From Calditrichota bacterium (GTDB lineage: Bacteria > Zhuqueibacterota > Zhuqueibacteria > Thermofontimicrobiales > Thermofontimicrobiaceae), in contig JAADFU010000031.1 of assembly GCA_013152715.1 (NCBI GenBank), positions 1 to 35,325 on the forward strand: a stretch of DNA of 35,325 nt. Reading direction: 5' to 3'. Below are positions 9,507 through 18,856 of the stretch, in pieces. The notes beneath the pieces were generated by a model. That model did not search any database. It worked only from the letters and a program-made list of their open reading frames with translations, and was not told the DNA's origin. The position numbers were made by a program, and so were the translations under genes. The stretch's first letter is position 1; each line of letters starts with the position of its first letter.

Positions 9507-10916
9507 ATGATTTTCAGAAGAACACCGATGAAACCTCGCTTTGAAAAAATTTTAACGGAACTTCAAACAAAAATCGGCTCACGGTTCGTTTACACCGACG
9601 AAGAACGATTGGCAGCCTACAACTTTGACGGCACAGATTTACGCTTTTGGCCTGACATTGTGATGGAACCGGAAACCACGGAGCAGGTCTCGTTGCTGAT
9701 GAAACTGGCGACAAAGTACAAAATTCCGGTCATTCCCCGCGGCGCAGGAACCGGCGTCACCGGCGGCGCGCTGGCGGTAAGTGGCGGGATTCTTTTGTCG
9801 CTGCTGCGGATGAACAAAATTTTATCCATCGACGAAATCAACATGACTGCCGTTGTGGAGCCGGGAGTGATCAATCAGGAATTGCACCGCGCTGCCAAAG
9901 AAAAAGGGCTCTACTATCCGCCGGATCCCGCTTCCTACGAAACTTCCTCCATCGGCGGCAACATCGCTGAAGACGCCGGAGGTCCCCACTGCTACAAATA
10001 TGGCACTACACGCGACTACGTGCTGGGGCTGGAAATTGTGCTGCCAGACGGCACGATCATGAACACCGGCGTGCAGACGCGCAAGGGCGTTGTCGGTTAC
10101 GATCTGACAAATTTGATCATCGGTTCCGAAGGCACGCTGGCGATTGTAACCAAAGCAATTTTGCGGCTCATTCCCCTACCGGCGCAGACAATCACGCTGC
10201 TGGCATTTTTCCCGGACATTCACACTCTTTCGCGCACGCTCTACGATTTGACGCAAAAGCGCATTGTGCCGTCCGCACTGGAATTTCTCGATCCCGCTTG
10301 TGTGGAAGTTCTTCGCGACAATATTCATATTTCAATTCCCGGCGCGGCCTCTACTCTGCTCATCATCGATCTTGACGGCGAGGAAAGCGAATTGGAGAAA
10401 CAGACGGAAATTACTGGCGAAGCATGTTTTGAAAATCGCGCGCTGGATGTCTTGCTGGCTGACAGTTCCGAAAAACGCGAAGGTTTGTGGGCAGTGAGAA
10501 GAAAATTTCGGGATTTGATCAAAGAAAGATCCCAATTCAAAATCAGCGAAGATGTAACAGTCCCCATTCGCCAAATTCCCAAATTGATCGCCGGCGCCCG
10601 GCAAATCGCTACAAAATACGATTTCAAAAATTATAATTATGGCCATTTAGGCGACGGCAATGTCCATGTCAATTTCACGCACCAGAAAAAAAGTGAAAAT
10701 ATCGTTCAGCGATCAGAATCAGCAGTGCGAGAACTTTTTGAACTGACCGTGCGACTCGGCGGGACGATTTCCGGAGAACACGGCATCGGCATCACTAAAA
10801 TGAATTTTCTCCACATCGAGCTATCTGAAAAATCCATTGAATTGCAAAAAAAAATCAAGCAGGTTTTTGACCCGCTCAATATTCTCAATCCGAATAAAAT
10901 TTTTCCCAAAAAATAA
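9507..10916 (+). CDS. glcD: FAD-linked oxidase, GlcD-type (glycolate/D-lactate dehydrogenase)
   Basis: A 469-residue flavoprotein of the FAD-binding-4 / FAD-oxidase-C family, oxidising a 2-hydroxy acid such as glycolate or D-lactate. The N-terminal PCMH-type FAD domain has RGAGTGVTGGALAV and the DPASYETSSIGGNIAEDAGG signature. The C-terminal substrate domain has YGHLGDGNVHVNF and ISGEHGIG, with His residues expected to face the flavin. It is a paralog of the protein at 11943 but lies outside the glcDEF operon, so it may serve another acid or partner. An in-frame ATG at 9528 preceded by AGAAG is a plausible alternative start. A bidirectional terminator follows directly. Confidence 0.88.
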   Translation: MIFRRTPMKPRFEKILTELQTKIGSRFVYTDEERLAAYNFDGTDLRFWPDIVMEPETTEQVSLLMKLATKYKIPVIPRGAGTGVTGGALAVSGGILLSLLRMNKILSIDEINMTAVVEPGVINQELHRAAKEKGLYYPPDPASYETSSIGGNIAEDAGGPHCYKYGTTRDYVLGLEIVLPDGTIMNTGVQTRKGVVGYDLTNLIIGSEGTLAIVTKAILRLIPLPAQTITLLAFFPDIHTLSRTLYDLTQKRIVPSALEFLDPACVEVLRDNIHISIPGAASTLLIIDLDGEESELEKQTEITGEACFENRALDVLLADSSEKREGLWAVRRKFRDLIKERSQFKISEDVTVPIRQIPKLIAGARQIATKYDFKNYNYGHLGDGNVHVNFTHQKKSENIVQRSESAVRELFELTVRLGGTISGEHGIGITKMNFLHIELSEKSIELQKKIKQVFDPLNILNPNKIFPKK

Positions 10917-11004
10917 AGAACGTGCCAGGATAAATTTGTCGCCGCGAGAGAGGAAACATTTTTTTATGGCAAATCAAAAATAGCAGCCTGACACGTTCTT
11001 TTTT
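10916..11004. terminator. bidirectional intrinsic terminator
   Basis: Arms 10916-10929 (AAGAACGTGCCAGG) and 10987-11000 pair with one mismatch. A T run (through 11004) follows on the plus strand, and an A-rich stretch before the left arm gives a U tract on the minus strand. It sits between the convergent genes ending at 10916 and 11017. The loop of about 57 bases is unusually long. Confidence 0.65.
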
Positions 11005-11016
11005 CACTCATTCTTG

Positions 11017-11538
11017 CTAACGCAAAATCAAATTGACGCCGCCCAGCAGAGAAAAAGTAGTTTGCTTGTCAATAATGGTCCATCGTGCCTGCAAATACGG
11101 GTACATCGAAGGGACGCGCAATCCACTGAAATCAATGCCCACGAGCAGATTGCCGCCGAAATCCCATTGCGTATCCATTGATTTTTCGTTCAAATATTGC
11201 GTCGCCACGCCGGCGCCGAAATAGAACAAACCATTGATTCTGGGCTTGAAAATAAAATCGCCGTTGAATTGCCAGCGCGTGGTGTCATTTTGCGTGAAAT
11301 AGTAATCTGCGCTCGGTGCAAATTTCCAGAAAATTCCCAGCGGCATCCACAACTGGCCGCCGGCAAGAAACTGATCGTTTTTAAAATCATTTCCGCCATG
11401 AATACCAATGGATGACGCGATACGAACCTTTTTGTGGCGTACGGGCTGACGTCTCCTCCATTGCTGCGCGTCCGCTGTCTGCGCGAGAAAAATTAACACA
11501 AATAATCCGATGATAACTTGAGTCCAAGACCGTCTCAT
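11017..11538 (-). CDS. small outer-membrane beta-barrel protein, unknown function
   Basis: A 173-residue exported protein. Residues 1-24 form a signal peptide with an AQTADA cleavage region, leaving QQWRRRQ at the mature N-terminus. The mature part alternates short amphipathic strands rich in Gly, Phe, Tyr and Trp (GGQLWMPLGIFWKFAP, FNGDFIFKPRINGLFYFGAG, GGNLLVGIDFSGL), fitting an eight-stranded OmpA/OmpW-size barrel. No catalytic motif is visible. GGAGG six bases before the ATG fixes the start. It is a single gene, divergent from the glc operon and convergent with the flavoprotein at 9507. Function unknown. Confidence 0.7.
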   Translation of the reverse strand: MRRSWTQVIIGLFVLIFLAQTADAQQWRRRQPVRHKKVRIASSIGIHGGNDFKNDQFLAGGQLWMPLGIFWKFAPSADYYFTQNDTTRWQFNGDFIFKPRINGLFYFGAGVATQYLNEKSMDTQWDFGGNLLVGIDFSGLRVPSMYPYLQARWTIIDKQTTFSLLGGVNLILR

Positions 11539-11942
11539 AAGTAGCCTCCTTCAGTTTATGTTATTGAGATTAAATTTATTTTGTTGCTGTCCCCAAAAAA
11601 TTGTGATTGTCAACTCATACATTCTGTTCCAACTCATACAAAATTAGTACCTGAAAATTTTTTAAATTTTGATTTCAGCAAAATTCCCGCATGAACCTAT
11701 TTTTAATGAAGTTAAACATGCCGGTGAAAAATAGCAAAATCATGCTTAAGAAATCTTTTTGCCCAAATTCGTGCAAAACGCTGTACCGGCAGGTTCATCT
11801 TTGGCGCCCAAAAAATGTCAGTTGGGAAAAATTTAAAAAAATCAAAAAAATGCTTGTATATTTCCTTTGATTTAGTTATATATTTTTCTTAGAAATTTTC
11901 TTCAGTAATCATTGCTTGGGCTGAAAATAAATCGGAGAAATC
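11539..11942. other. divergent intergenic region with structured segment
   Basis: 404 bases between the barrel gene and the glc operon. Contents: a split inverted repeat (11691-11698 and 11719-11725 against 11785-11798) and a promoter candidate for the operon at 11854-11882. No open frame with a ribosome-binding site was seen. Confidence 0.5.
11854..11882 (+). promoter_or_regulatory. candidate promoter of the glcDEF operon
   Basis: TTGTAT (11854-11859) and TATATA (11877-11882) are 17 bases apart, in an AT-rich stretch about 60 bases before the glcD start codon. The -35 box is weak. Sequence match only. Confidence 0.35.
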
Positions 11943-13334
11943 ATGGATAAAAAAATTGTCAAACGTTTGAAAAAAATTTTTGGCAAAAAACACGTGATGC
12001 ATGAGGAGAGCGATCTGCTTCTCTATCAATACGATGCATCACTGGATCGTTCCCTCCCCGACGCAGTCGTATTTGCACAAAATCGCGAGCAAGTTGCCGC
12101 AGTAGCGCGCCTCTGTTTTGAGGAGCGAATTCCTCTGATCCCGCGCGGCGCCGGCAGCAATTTGAGCGGCGGCACGATTCCGATCATGGGCGGAATTATT
12201 CTTCAGCTTTCGCTCATGAATCGAATTTTAGAAATCGATACGGAAAATCAATGCGCCGTGGTGGAACCAGGCGTTTACAATTTAGCCTTGCAGCAAGCGC
12301 TGGCGCCTTACGGATTTTATTACGCGCCTGATCCTGCGAGCCAACGCGTTTCCACTATTGGCGGTAATATTGCAGAAAACGCCGGTGGCCCTCATTGCGT
12401 AAAATACGGCGTGACCAGCAATCATGTTTTGGGCGTGGAAATGGTCACTGCCGAAGGGGAAATTTTAAATATTGGCGGCAAGGCGGAATTTATTCCAGGC
12501 TACGATTTGCTGGGCACTGTGATTGGCTCTGAAGGCACGCTGGGCATCATCACTAAAGCCATCGTGAAAATCCTTCCCCTGCCGGAAGAAACGCGTACCA
12601 TGCTGGCGGTCTTTCAAAACATGACTAAAGCCGCGAACGCTGTCACGGAAATTATGGGGAGAGGAATTATTCCGGCAACGCTGGAGATGATGGACAAACC
12701 GATCATCGAAACGGTCGAAAAAATCCACCATCTCGGTTATCCGGCGGATGCCGAGGCAATTTTGCTGCTGGAACTGGATGGTCCCAGCGCCGGAATGAAT
12801 GAGCAGGAAAAAGAAATCACGGAAATTTGCCGCAGTTCCGGCGCGACTTCGGTAGAAATTGCCAAAGACGGACAGGAACGAGACGCGCTCTGGCAAGGGC
12901 GCAGACTTTCTTTCGGCTCGCTGACCATGTTGCAGCCGTCCATCATGATCGCCGACGGCACAGTTCCGCGCAGTCGCGTACCGCAAGTGCTGGAAAAAGT
13001 GATGGAAATTTGCCAAAAATATGATTTGAAAGTAGGCAATGTTTTTCACGCCGGCGACGGCAATCTGCATCCGTTCATCATTTTTGACGAGAGAAATGAG
13101 GCTCAAAAAGAAAGAGTCATGAAAGCGAACGAAGAAATTTTGCGCGTCTGCGTGGAAGCTGACGGCACGCTCAGCGGCGAGCACGGCATCGGATTAGAAA
13201 AAAAATCTGCCATGCGTTTGCTTTTCTCCGACGTGGACATTTCCGCCATGATGGACGTGAAAAATGGTTTTGACGAAAAAATGATCTTGAACCCCGGAAA
13301 AATTTTTCCCTCGATTGAAGTAGATAATTTGTAA
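11943..13334 (+). CDS. glcD: glycolate/D-lactate oxidase flavoprotein subunit GlcD
   Basis: A 463-residue FAD-binding subunit that oxidises a 2-hydroxy acid (glycolate, D-lactate or similar) and passes electrons to the iron-sulfur subunit GlcF. Visible signatures: RGAGSNLSGGTIPI in the FAD domain, DPASQRVSTIGGNIAENAGG, VIGSEGTLGIITKA, then C-terminal FHAGDGNLHPFI and LSGEHGIGLEKK. GGAG six bases before the ATG supports the start. It is the first gene of a three-gene operon: glcE starts 28 bases later and glcF three bases after that. The exact substrate cannot be decided from sequence. Confidence 0.92.
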   Translation: MDKKIVKRLKKIFGKKHVMHEESDLLLYQYDASLDRSLPDAVVFAQNREQVAAVARLCFEERIPLIPRGAGSNLSGGTIPIMGGIILQLSLMNRILEIDTENQCAVVEPGVYNLALQQALAPYGFYYAPDPASQRVSTIGGNIAENAGGPHCVKYGVTSNHVLGVEMVTAEGEILNIGGKAEFIPGYDLLGTVIGSEGTLGIITKAIVKILPLPEETRTMLAVFQNMTKAANAVTEIMGRGIIPATLEMMDKPIIETVEKIHHLGYPADAEAILLLELDGPSAGMNEQEKEITEICRSSGATSVEIAKDGQERDALWQGRRLSFGSLTMLQPSIMIADGTVPRSRVPQVLEKVMEICQKYDLKVGNVFHAGDGNLHPFIIFDERNEAQKERVMKANEEILRVCVEADGTLSGEHGIGLEKKSAMRLLFSDVDISAMMDVKNGFDEKMILNPGKIFPSIEVDNL

Positions 13335-13362
13335 AAATTTTAAAATAGGCAGGAAAAGACAA

Positions 13363-14706
13363 ATGACGGCGCAAGTGGAAAATGACCTTAAATTTTTGCT
13401 CCAACATTTTGAAAAAGACCAAATTCAATGGGACGAAAAGACGATTGCCAACTTTTCCATTGAAAATAAATTCCCGCAATTGGTAATTTTTCCCAAAAGT
13501 TACGAGCAAATCCAGACCGCCATAAAACTGGCGAGAAAATTGAAAAAATCAGTTTTTGCCGGTGGGAACAATCGCTGCCGAGACCTGACCGCCAAACCGA
13601 ATGATTTCGATTGGGCAATTTCAACGTCCCAACTCAATCAAATCGTCAGGCACGACGCTGCTGATTTTACCATTACAGTTCAGGCAGGCGTGCTGCTATC
13701 GGACATTCAGAAGCAGATCAAGAAGAAAAACCAGTTTCTGCCGCTGGACCCGTTCGACGCCGGACAGCAGACCATCAGCGGCATCGTCGCGATCAATAGC
13801 GCCGGCAGTTATCGATTTCACTTCGGAACTTGTCAGGACTTTGTTTTAGGCATGAAGGTTATTTTGCCAGACGGCAGGCTCATCAAAACCGGCGGCAAAA
13901 CAGTGAAAAATGTGGCGGGCTACAATTTGTCCCGGCTTTTCACCGGCTCCTGGGGAACGCTGGGCGTCATCGCTGAAATTACCCTGAAATTATCGCCCAT
14001 TGCTCCGCTTCAGCGCACAGTGCTCATTGGTTTCGAAAAAAACGAGCATACGGCGCAAGCCTCACAATTCATCCGCTCGTCGAACATGGTGTTTGATCGG
14101 TTGAATTTTTTGAACGAAAAATTTTTAAAAATTTTACCAATAAAAAACTCAGCAATAAATCCCCAATCAAAATATTTTCTGCTTCTCAGCGCCAGCGGCA
14201 ACGAGAAAGCCATCGTGCATTCGATTCAACGTTTGGAAAAGGAAATTTCAAGCTGGAACACATTCCTCACTTTGCCGACAGGAAAACAGGGAGATGACAT
14301 CTGGCAAAAACTGTCTGACACGGGCTTTCAACAAGTAACAAAAGAAACAGATTTCTGGCTGCAAGTTACTGCTCCCAAGGCAAAAATCTGGCATTTGATG
14401 AATGAAATAGAAACCACATTCCCAGATTCATTTTTGCACGGATTAGCGGGAAACGGCGTGATGAATATTTTTTTCAAACCGAAAAATGAAATATCTATTG
14501 AAATGAAAAATACTATTGGAAATTTTCGCCAGAGCTGCGCTGCTGCATCAGGATTTGTCGTCGGAAAAAAAGTACCCGCCGAGTATCGCGACGCGGCAAC
14601 TGTTTGGGGAGACTCGAATGGACTACTGCCACTCATGAAATCAGTCAAGCGCAAACTGGACCCGGACGGAATCATGGTTTCCGGTCGCTATTTTGGAGGA
14701 ATCTGA
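13363..14706 (+). CDS. glcE: glycolate oxidase FAD-binding subunit GlcE-like
   Basis: A 447-residue FAD-binding-4 protein. The PCMH-like FAD domain is clear (FAGGNNRCRDLTAKP, VQAGVLLSDIQKQIKKK, the LPLDPFDAGQQTISGIVAIN region, GGKTVKNVAGYNLSRLFTGSWGTLG). The KTVKNVAGYDL-type motif is the GlcE hallmark. The C-terminal domain lacks the HAGDGN metal-binding motif of GlcD, as expected for GlcE. It forms the oxidase complex with the GlcD and GlcF encoded on either side. AGGAAAAG lies before the ATG. It is longer than typical proteobacterial GlcE (about 350 residues); the extra length is in the C-terminal half. Confidence 0.88.
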   Translation: MTAQVENDLKFLLQHFEKDQIQWDEKTIANFSIENKFPQLVIFPKSYEQIQTAIKLARKLKKSVFAGGNNRCRDLTAKPNDFDWAISTSQLNQIVRHDAADFTITVQAGVLLSDIQKQIKKKNQFLPLDPFDAGQQTISGIVAINSAGSYRFHFGTCQDFVLGMKVILPDGRLIKTGGKTVKNVAGYNLSRLFTGSWGTLGVIAEITLKLSPIAPLQRTVLIGFEKNEHTAQASQFIRSSNMVFDRLNFLNEKFLKILPIKNSAINPQSKYFLLLSASGNEKAIVHSIQRLEKEISSWNTFLTLPTGKQGDDIWQKLSDTGFQQVTKETDFWLQVTAPKAKIWHLMNEIETTFPDSFLHGLAGNGVMNIFFKPKNEISIEMKNTIGNFRQSCAAASGFVVGKKVPAEYRDAATVWGDSNGLLPLMKSVKRKLDPDGIMVSGRYFGGI

Positions 14707-14709
14707 TCA

Positions 14710-15972
14710 ATGTTTACCGATTTGCAACAAGCCTACGAAGAATCCATTCGCTGCATTCGTTGCGGCTATTGTTTGACGACGTGCCCGACTTTTGTCCTCG
14801 CCAATACAGAACATTCCGTGGCGCGCGGAAGAAATTTTTTGACGCGGCTGATTTACGAGCAGAAAGCCGATCTTTCAAAAAATTCCAAAACTACGATATT
14901 TGAGTGTCTGCTCTGCGGCGCGTGTATTGACAATTGCGCTTCGAACGTGCTGACGCCGCAAATCATGATGGCGACGCGGCAGGAATTCAACAAAGAAAAG
15001 GGGCAACCAGCAATTCAAAAATTTGTTTTTCGCGAACTGCTGCTGCACCCGAAACGTTTCACTCGCGCCATGAAATTGGCAGCGCTGGGTAAAAGGACTC
15101 ACATTTCCAATCTGGCGCAGGCGCTGAAAATTTTCAGTTGGATCGGGAAAAATATCGCCACCATGGAAGATTTGCTCAAATCGCTGCCGGCAAAATTTCT
15201 CCGCGAACGTGCGGAAGAAGTTTCCCAGCCGGGAAATCCCCGCGAACTCAAAGTCGGCTATTTTGTCGGCTGCGGAATCAACTTTGCCTACCCCGACGTG
15301 GGGATGGCGACGCTGAAAGTTCTGACCAAAAACAACTTTCAAACTGCGGTGTTGGAAAATTATTGTTGCGGTCTGCCGGCTTCCGGCTACGGCGATCTGG
15401 AAGCGGCAAAGGAAATGGCGCGGAAAAACATTGAAATTTTCGAACAGAGCAAATGCGATGTCATTCTCACCGAGTGCGGTAGTTGTTCCTCATTTTTGCG
15501 GGAATACGACACTCTGCTCAAAGACGACCCGGAATGGAAAGAACGGGCGCAAAAAGCTGTGGAAAAAATTCAGGACATCAATATTTTTCTCACCGAGCAA
15601 AAGTTGATGACTAAATTCAAATTAAAATATGGAAAAACAGTAACTTACCATGACCCGTGTCATTTGAGCCACTATCAAAAAATTACCTCGCAGCCGCGGG
15701 AACTTATTCAGCAAATCGAGGGTATTCAATTCAAGGAGATGAACGAAGCTAATTGGTGCTGCGGCGGTGCTGGTACATACAATGTCGCGCATCCGGATTT
15801 GTCCATCAAGATTTTGCACAGAAAAATGGAAAATGTGGACGGGAGCGAAGCGGAAATTTTGCTGACTTCCTGCCCCGGATGCATGGTGCAACTTGCTTAT
15901 GGTGCCAGAAAATTCAGCAAACCGATTGAGGTGAAACATATTGTTCAAGTGCTTGCGGAATCAATGGAATAA
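14710..15972 (+). CDS. glcF: glycolate oxidase iron-sulfur subunit GlcF
   Basis: A 420-residue electron-transfer subunit. Two [4Fe-4S] ferredoxin motifs lie near the N-terminus: Cys15/18/21/25 (CIRCGYCLTTCP) and Cys66/69/72/76 (CLLCGACIDNC). Two CCG domains follow (YFVGCGINF with ENYCCGLPASG, and HDPCHLSHYQ with NWCCGGAGTY), which bind a further Fe-S centre or contact the quinone acceptor. It takes electrons from the GlcD/GlcE flavins to the membrane pool. The gene starts three bases after the glcE stop; its ribosome-binding site (GGAGG) lies inside the end of glcE, so translation is probably coupled. Confidence 0.93.
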   Translation: MFTDLQQAYEESIRCIRCGYCLTTCPTFVLANTEHSVARGRNFLTRLIYEQKADLSKNSKTTIFECLLCGACIDNCASNVLTPQIMMATRQEFNKEKGQPAIQKFVFRELLLHPKRFTRAMKLAALGKRTHISNLAQALKIFSWIGKNIATMEDLLKSLPAKFLRERAEEVSQPGNPRELKVGYFVGCGINFAYPDVGMATLKVLTKNNFQTAVLENYCCGLPASGYGDLEAAKEMARKNIEIFEQSKCDVILTECGSCSSFLREYDTLLKDDPEWKERAQKAVEKIQDINIFLTEQKLMTKFKLKYGKTVTYHDPCHLSHYQKITSQPRELIQQIEGIQFKEMNEANWCCGGAGTYNVAHPDLSIKILHRKMENVDGSEAEILLTSCPGCMVQLAYGARKFSKPIEVKHIVQVLAESME

Positions 15973-16172
15973 AATTTTGATCCCGTCCATTTTTTTTGAA
16001 ACTTTTAGGAGCTTTCCAAATATAATTTCATTGAAAATTGGGGCGGTGCTAAAAAATTTTCTTGCATCTTAAAAATTTATTCAATAAATTTGCGCCCAGA
16101 TTCATTTTTTTATTCTAATTCAAATGTCCAAAAGTTAATAATTTAATGCAATTCTTACTGGTGAGGTTCTCG

Positions 16173-16544
16173 ATGAAAAAGACAGACACACAACGGATGT
16201 CCCAATTATTTCGTCAACTCATCGCTTATCGATTTTTCAGAGATATTTCATTGTTATCGTTTATGCTCGCCGGAGTTAATACCAACCGTCCGAGTTTGGC
16301 AACCGTCTCCCGGTGTTTTTTCAATGAAGACGATTGGGATGGTGAAGATTGGGATGAAGACGACGAAGACGAAGATGAAGACGACTGGGATGACGAGGAA
16401 GATTGGGACGATGAATGGGACGAAGAAGAAGATGAAGAATGGGAAGACGATATCGACGACGACTGGGACCCGGACGATGACTGGGAAGAAGACTGGGAAG
16501 AAGACAACGGGGCAGATATTGACGACGCGGATGACTGGGATTAA
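16173..16544 (+). CDS. hyperacidic Asp/Glu/Trp-rich small protein
   Basis: A 123-residue protein not assigned to a family. GGTGAGG (16160-16166) six bases before the ATG at 16173 fixes this start rather than the in-frame ATG at 16146. Residues 1-50 are basic with a short hydrophobic stretch (DISLLSFMLAGV), possibly an amphipathic helix. The last 73 residues contain about 54 Asp/Glu and 10 Trp spaced mostly three to nine residues apart (EDWDEDDEDE, DWEEDWEED). Such a strongly negative tail with regular aromatics could mimic nucleic acid, bind metal ions or basic proteins, or act as an unfolded spacer. It is convergent with dnaK. The clean reading frame, good ribosome-binding site and non-random composition argue that it is real. 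Confidence 0.7.
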   Translation: MKKTDTQRMSQLFRQLIAYRFFRDISLLSFMLAGVNTNRPSLATVSRCFFNEDDWDGEDWDEDDEDEDEDDWDDEEDWDDEWDEEEDEEWEDDIDDDWDPDDDWEEDWEEDNGADIDDADDWD

Positions 16545-16634
16545 TTCCTCTGCGCGAATTAGTAACGACATCGAGAAAGAGCGGGAGACTCTCCCCGCTT
16601 GAGAATCCATAATTTTTGCAGATTGTTTTTTATG

Positions 16635-16677
16635 AAAAAAAAAGCGAGACGATTATTAGCTATATCGTCCCGCTTTT
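16635..16677 (-). terminator. intrinsic terminator of dnaK
   Basis: Arms 16640-16653 and 16664-16677 pair over 14 bases; the one mismatch becomes a G-U pair in the minus-strand RNA. The nine A at 16635-16643 read as a U tract in dnaK mRNA. It starts about 24 bases after the dnaK stop. On the plus strand it could also stop the acidic-protein transcript, less efficiently. Confidence 0.8.
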
Positions 16678-16700
16678 GTCGTTTTGTGCGATATCAGACA

Positions 16701-18623
16701 CTATTTTTTATCATCATCATCCACTACTTCGTAATCGGCTTCTTCCACATTTTTACTATCTTGCGAGCCAGCATCAGTTCCTTCGGCTTCTGCGCCGCCT
16801 TGCGGGCCAGCACTGGCTTCCGTTTGCTGCTGCTGATAAAGTTTCGCTGAAACCTCATTCCAGGCATTATTCAGCGCTTCAATGCTAGATTTGATTTGAT
16901 CCGCATTTTCAGTTTTCATCGCATCTTTCACAACATTCACAGCGGACTCAATTTTGCTCTTTGCATCTGAATCCAACTTGTCCGCCATTTCTTTCATGTT
17001 TTTCTCTGTCTGATACACCATCTGGTCGGCTTGATTTTTTAAGTCGATCAATTCACGTTTTTTCTTGTCATCGGCCGCATGTTCCTTGGCATCGTTAACC
17101 ATTTTGTCAATCTCTTCTTTGGACAGACCGGTGGAAGCTTCGATGCGAATCGATTGTTCCTTGCCAGTCGCTTTGTCTTTGGCAGAGACATTCAAAATTC
17201 CGTTAGCGTCGATGTCAAATGTCACTTCGATTTGCGGTACGCCGCGCGGTGCCGGCGGTATTCCGTCCAGATGGAATTTTCCCAACGTGCGGTTATGCGA
17301 CGCCATCTCGCGCTCTCCCTGCAACACGTGAATTTCCACCGACGGCTGATTGTCCGACGCCGTAGAAAAAATTTCTGATTTCCGCGTCGGGATCGTTGTG
17401 TTCTTGTCAATGAGCTTGGTAAAAACTCCGCCCAAAGTCTCGATTCCCAGAGACAGTGGCGTCACGTCCAACAGCAACACATCACTAACATCGCCGGCCA
17501 AAACGCCGCCCTGAATCGCCGCGCCGATAGCTACGACCTCGTCAGGATTCACGCCTTTGTGTGGGTCTTTGCCAAAAATTTCTTTCACGATTTGCTGTAC
17601 TTTGGGCATTCTCGTGGACCCGCCGACCAGCACAACTTCATCGATTTGAGATGTGGTCAAACCAGCGTCTTTCAGCGCCATTTGGCAGGGGGAAACCAAA
17701 CGCTGGAACAGATCGTCACACAATTGTTCAAATTTGGCTCTCGTGAGTACCATATTCAAGTGTTTCGGCCCCGCATCCGTCGCGGTAATGAACGGCAAAT
17801 TGATGTCGGTCTGGCTCATCGTAGAGAGCTCAGTTTTGGCTTTTTCCGCCGCTTCTTTTAACCGCTGCAATGCCATAGCGTCTTTAGACAGGTCAACCCC
17901 TTCCTGTTTCAAAAATTCATCCACCATCCAGTCGATGACCCGCTGATCAAAATCGTCGCCGCCCAAATGTGTATCGCCGTTAGTGGACTTTACTTCAAAA
18001 ACGCCGTCGCCGATTTCCAAAATGGAAATATCAAAAGTACCGCCGCCAAGGTCGAACACAGCAATTTTTTCGTCTTTTTTCTTGTCCAGACCATAAGCCA
18101 ACGACGCGGCAGTCGGCTCGTTTATGATACGTTTCACCGTCAACCCGGCAATTTCTCCGGCTTCCTTCGTCGCCTGGCGCTGGCTATCATTGAAATAGGC
18201 GGGCACAGTGACGACAGCCTCAGTGACTTTCTGCCCCAGATAATCCTCCGCCGTCTGTTTCATCTTCTGCAAAATCATGGCAGAAATTTCCTGCGGCGAA
18301 TATTCTTTATTCTCTATTTTCACTCTGGCAACGTCATTTTTACCGCGCGCCACTTCATACGGCACTTCTTCAATTTCACGCTTCACTTCAGCATATCGTC
18401 TTCCCATGAATCTTTTAATGGAATAGACCGTATTTTTCGGATTTGTCACGGCCTGCCGTTTGGCAATTTGTCCCACCAATCGCTCGCCGTCTTTGGTGAA
18501 GGCAACAACTGACGGCGTCGTCCGTCCGCCTTCCGCATTCGGAATCACCACCGGCTCGCCGCCTTCCATCACTGCGACACACGAGTTTGTCGTCCCCAGA
18601 TCAATACCAATTATCTTTCCCAT
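16701..18623 (-). CDS. dnaK: chaperone protein DnaK (Hsp70)
   Basis: A 640-residue ATP-dependent chaperone of the cytoplasm. The nucleotide-binding domain (about 1-385) opens with [19 protein letters not shown] and has [28 protein letters not shown] and [13 protein letters not shown]. The substrate-binding domain (about 390-505) has [16 protein letters not shown] and [21 protein letters not shown] helical lid is followed by a Gly/Ala/Glu-rich tail ending in [12 protein letters not shown], the bacterial EEVD-like C-terminus. GGAGG lies nine bases before the ATG. DnaJ and GrpE partners are encoded upstream on the same strand, but dnaK sits last, after a terminator, so it needs its own promoter or read-through. 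No CIRCE element was seen in its leader. Confidence 0.98.
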   Translation of the reverse strand: MGKIIGIDLGTTNSCVAVMEGGEPVVIPNAEGGRTTPSVVAFTKDGERLVGQIAKRQAVTNPKNTVYSIKRFMGRRYAEVKREIEEVPYEVARGKNDVARVKIENKEYSPQEISAMILQKMKQTAEDYLGQKVTEAVVTVPAYFNDSQRQATKEAGEIAGLTVKRIINEPTAASLAYGLDKKKDEKIAVFDLGGGTFDISILEIGDGVFEVKSTNGDTHLGGDDFDQRVIDWMVDEFLKQEGVDLSKDAMALQRLKEAAEKAKTELSTMSQTDINLPFITATDAGPKHLNMVLTRAKFEQLCDDLFQRLVSPCQMALKDAGLTTSQIDEVVLVGGSTRMPKVQQIVKEIFGKDPHKGVNPDEVVAIGAAIQGGVLAGDVSDVLLLDVTPLSLGIETLGGVFTKLIDKNTTIPTRKSEIFSTASDNQPSVEIHVLQGEREMASHNRTLGKFHLDGIPPAPRGVPQIEVTFDIDANGILNVSAKDKATGKEQSIRIEASTGLSKEEIDKMVNDAKEHAADDKKKRELIDLKNQADQMVYQTEKNMKEMADKLDSDAKSKIESAVNVVKDAMKTENADQIKSSIEALNNAWNEVSAKLYQQQQTEASAGPQGGAEAEGTDAGSQDSKNVEEADYEVVDDDDKK

Positions 18624-18727
18624 AAAAAAAAACCTCCTTCAGTCATTTTATGTTCAAACTCTTTGCACATTTCTTTCCGTTCAATTCATGCCGTCACTTC
18701 GCAAATTCCATGCCATATTTAGGAAAC

Positions 18728-18779
18728 AAAAAAGGCGTACTTGTAAGATATTATTTTTTAATAAATTACAAACACGCCT
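18728..18779 (-). terminator. intrinsic terminator upstream of dnaK, after fmdB-like gene
   Basis: Arms 18733-18746 (AGGCGTACTTGTAA) and 18766-18779 pair at 12 of 14 positions. The A run at 18728-18733 gives a U tract on the minus strand directly after the stem. It lies about 80 bases past the fmdB-like stop and about 105 before the dnaK start, separating dnaK from the upstream genes. Confidence 0.65.
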
Positions 18780-18856
18780 AATAAATAGCATCTCGCTGTC
18801 AATTTTACAAGTTCTAACAAGTCTGCCTATTTGTCAGTAATTTATGGCATACTTTT

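Noticed and set aside
12465-13184. 239-codon open frame on the minus strand
   Set aside because: Antisense to glcD, whose conserved motifs span the whole stretch.
16073-16091. 19-base AT palindrome before the acidic gene
   Set aside because: Perfect but composed only of A/T apart from the centre; such symmetry is common in AT-rich promoters.
16226-16507. Ser-rich 93-codon frame antisense to the acidic protein
   Set aside because: The Ser-Ser-Gln repeats are the mirror of GAC/GAA/TGG codons on the plus strand, where the ribosome-binding site lies.
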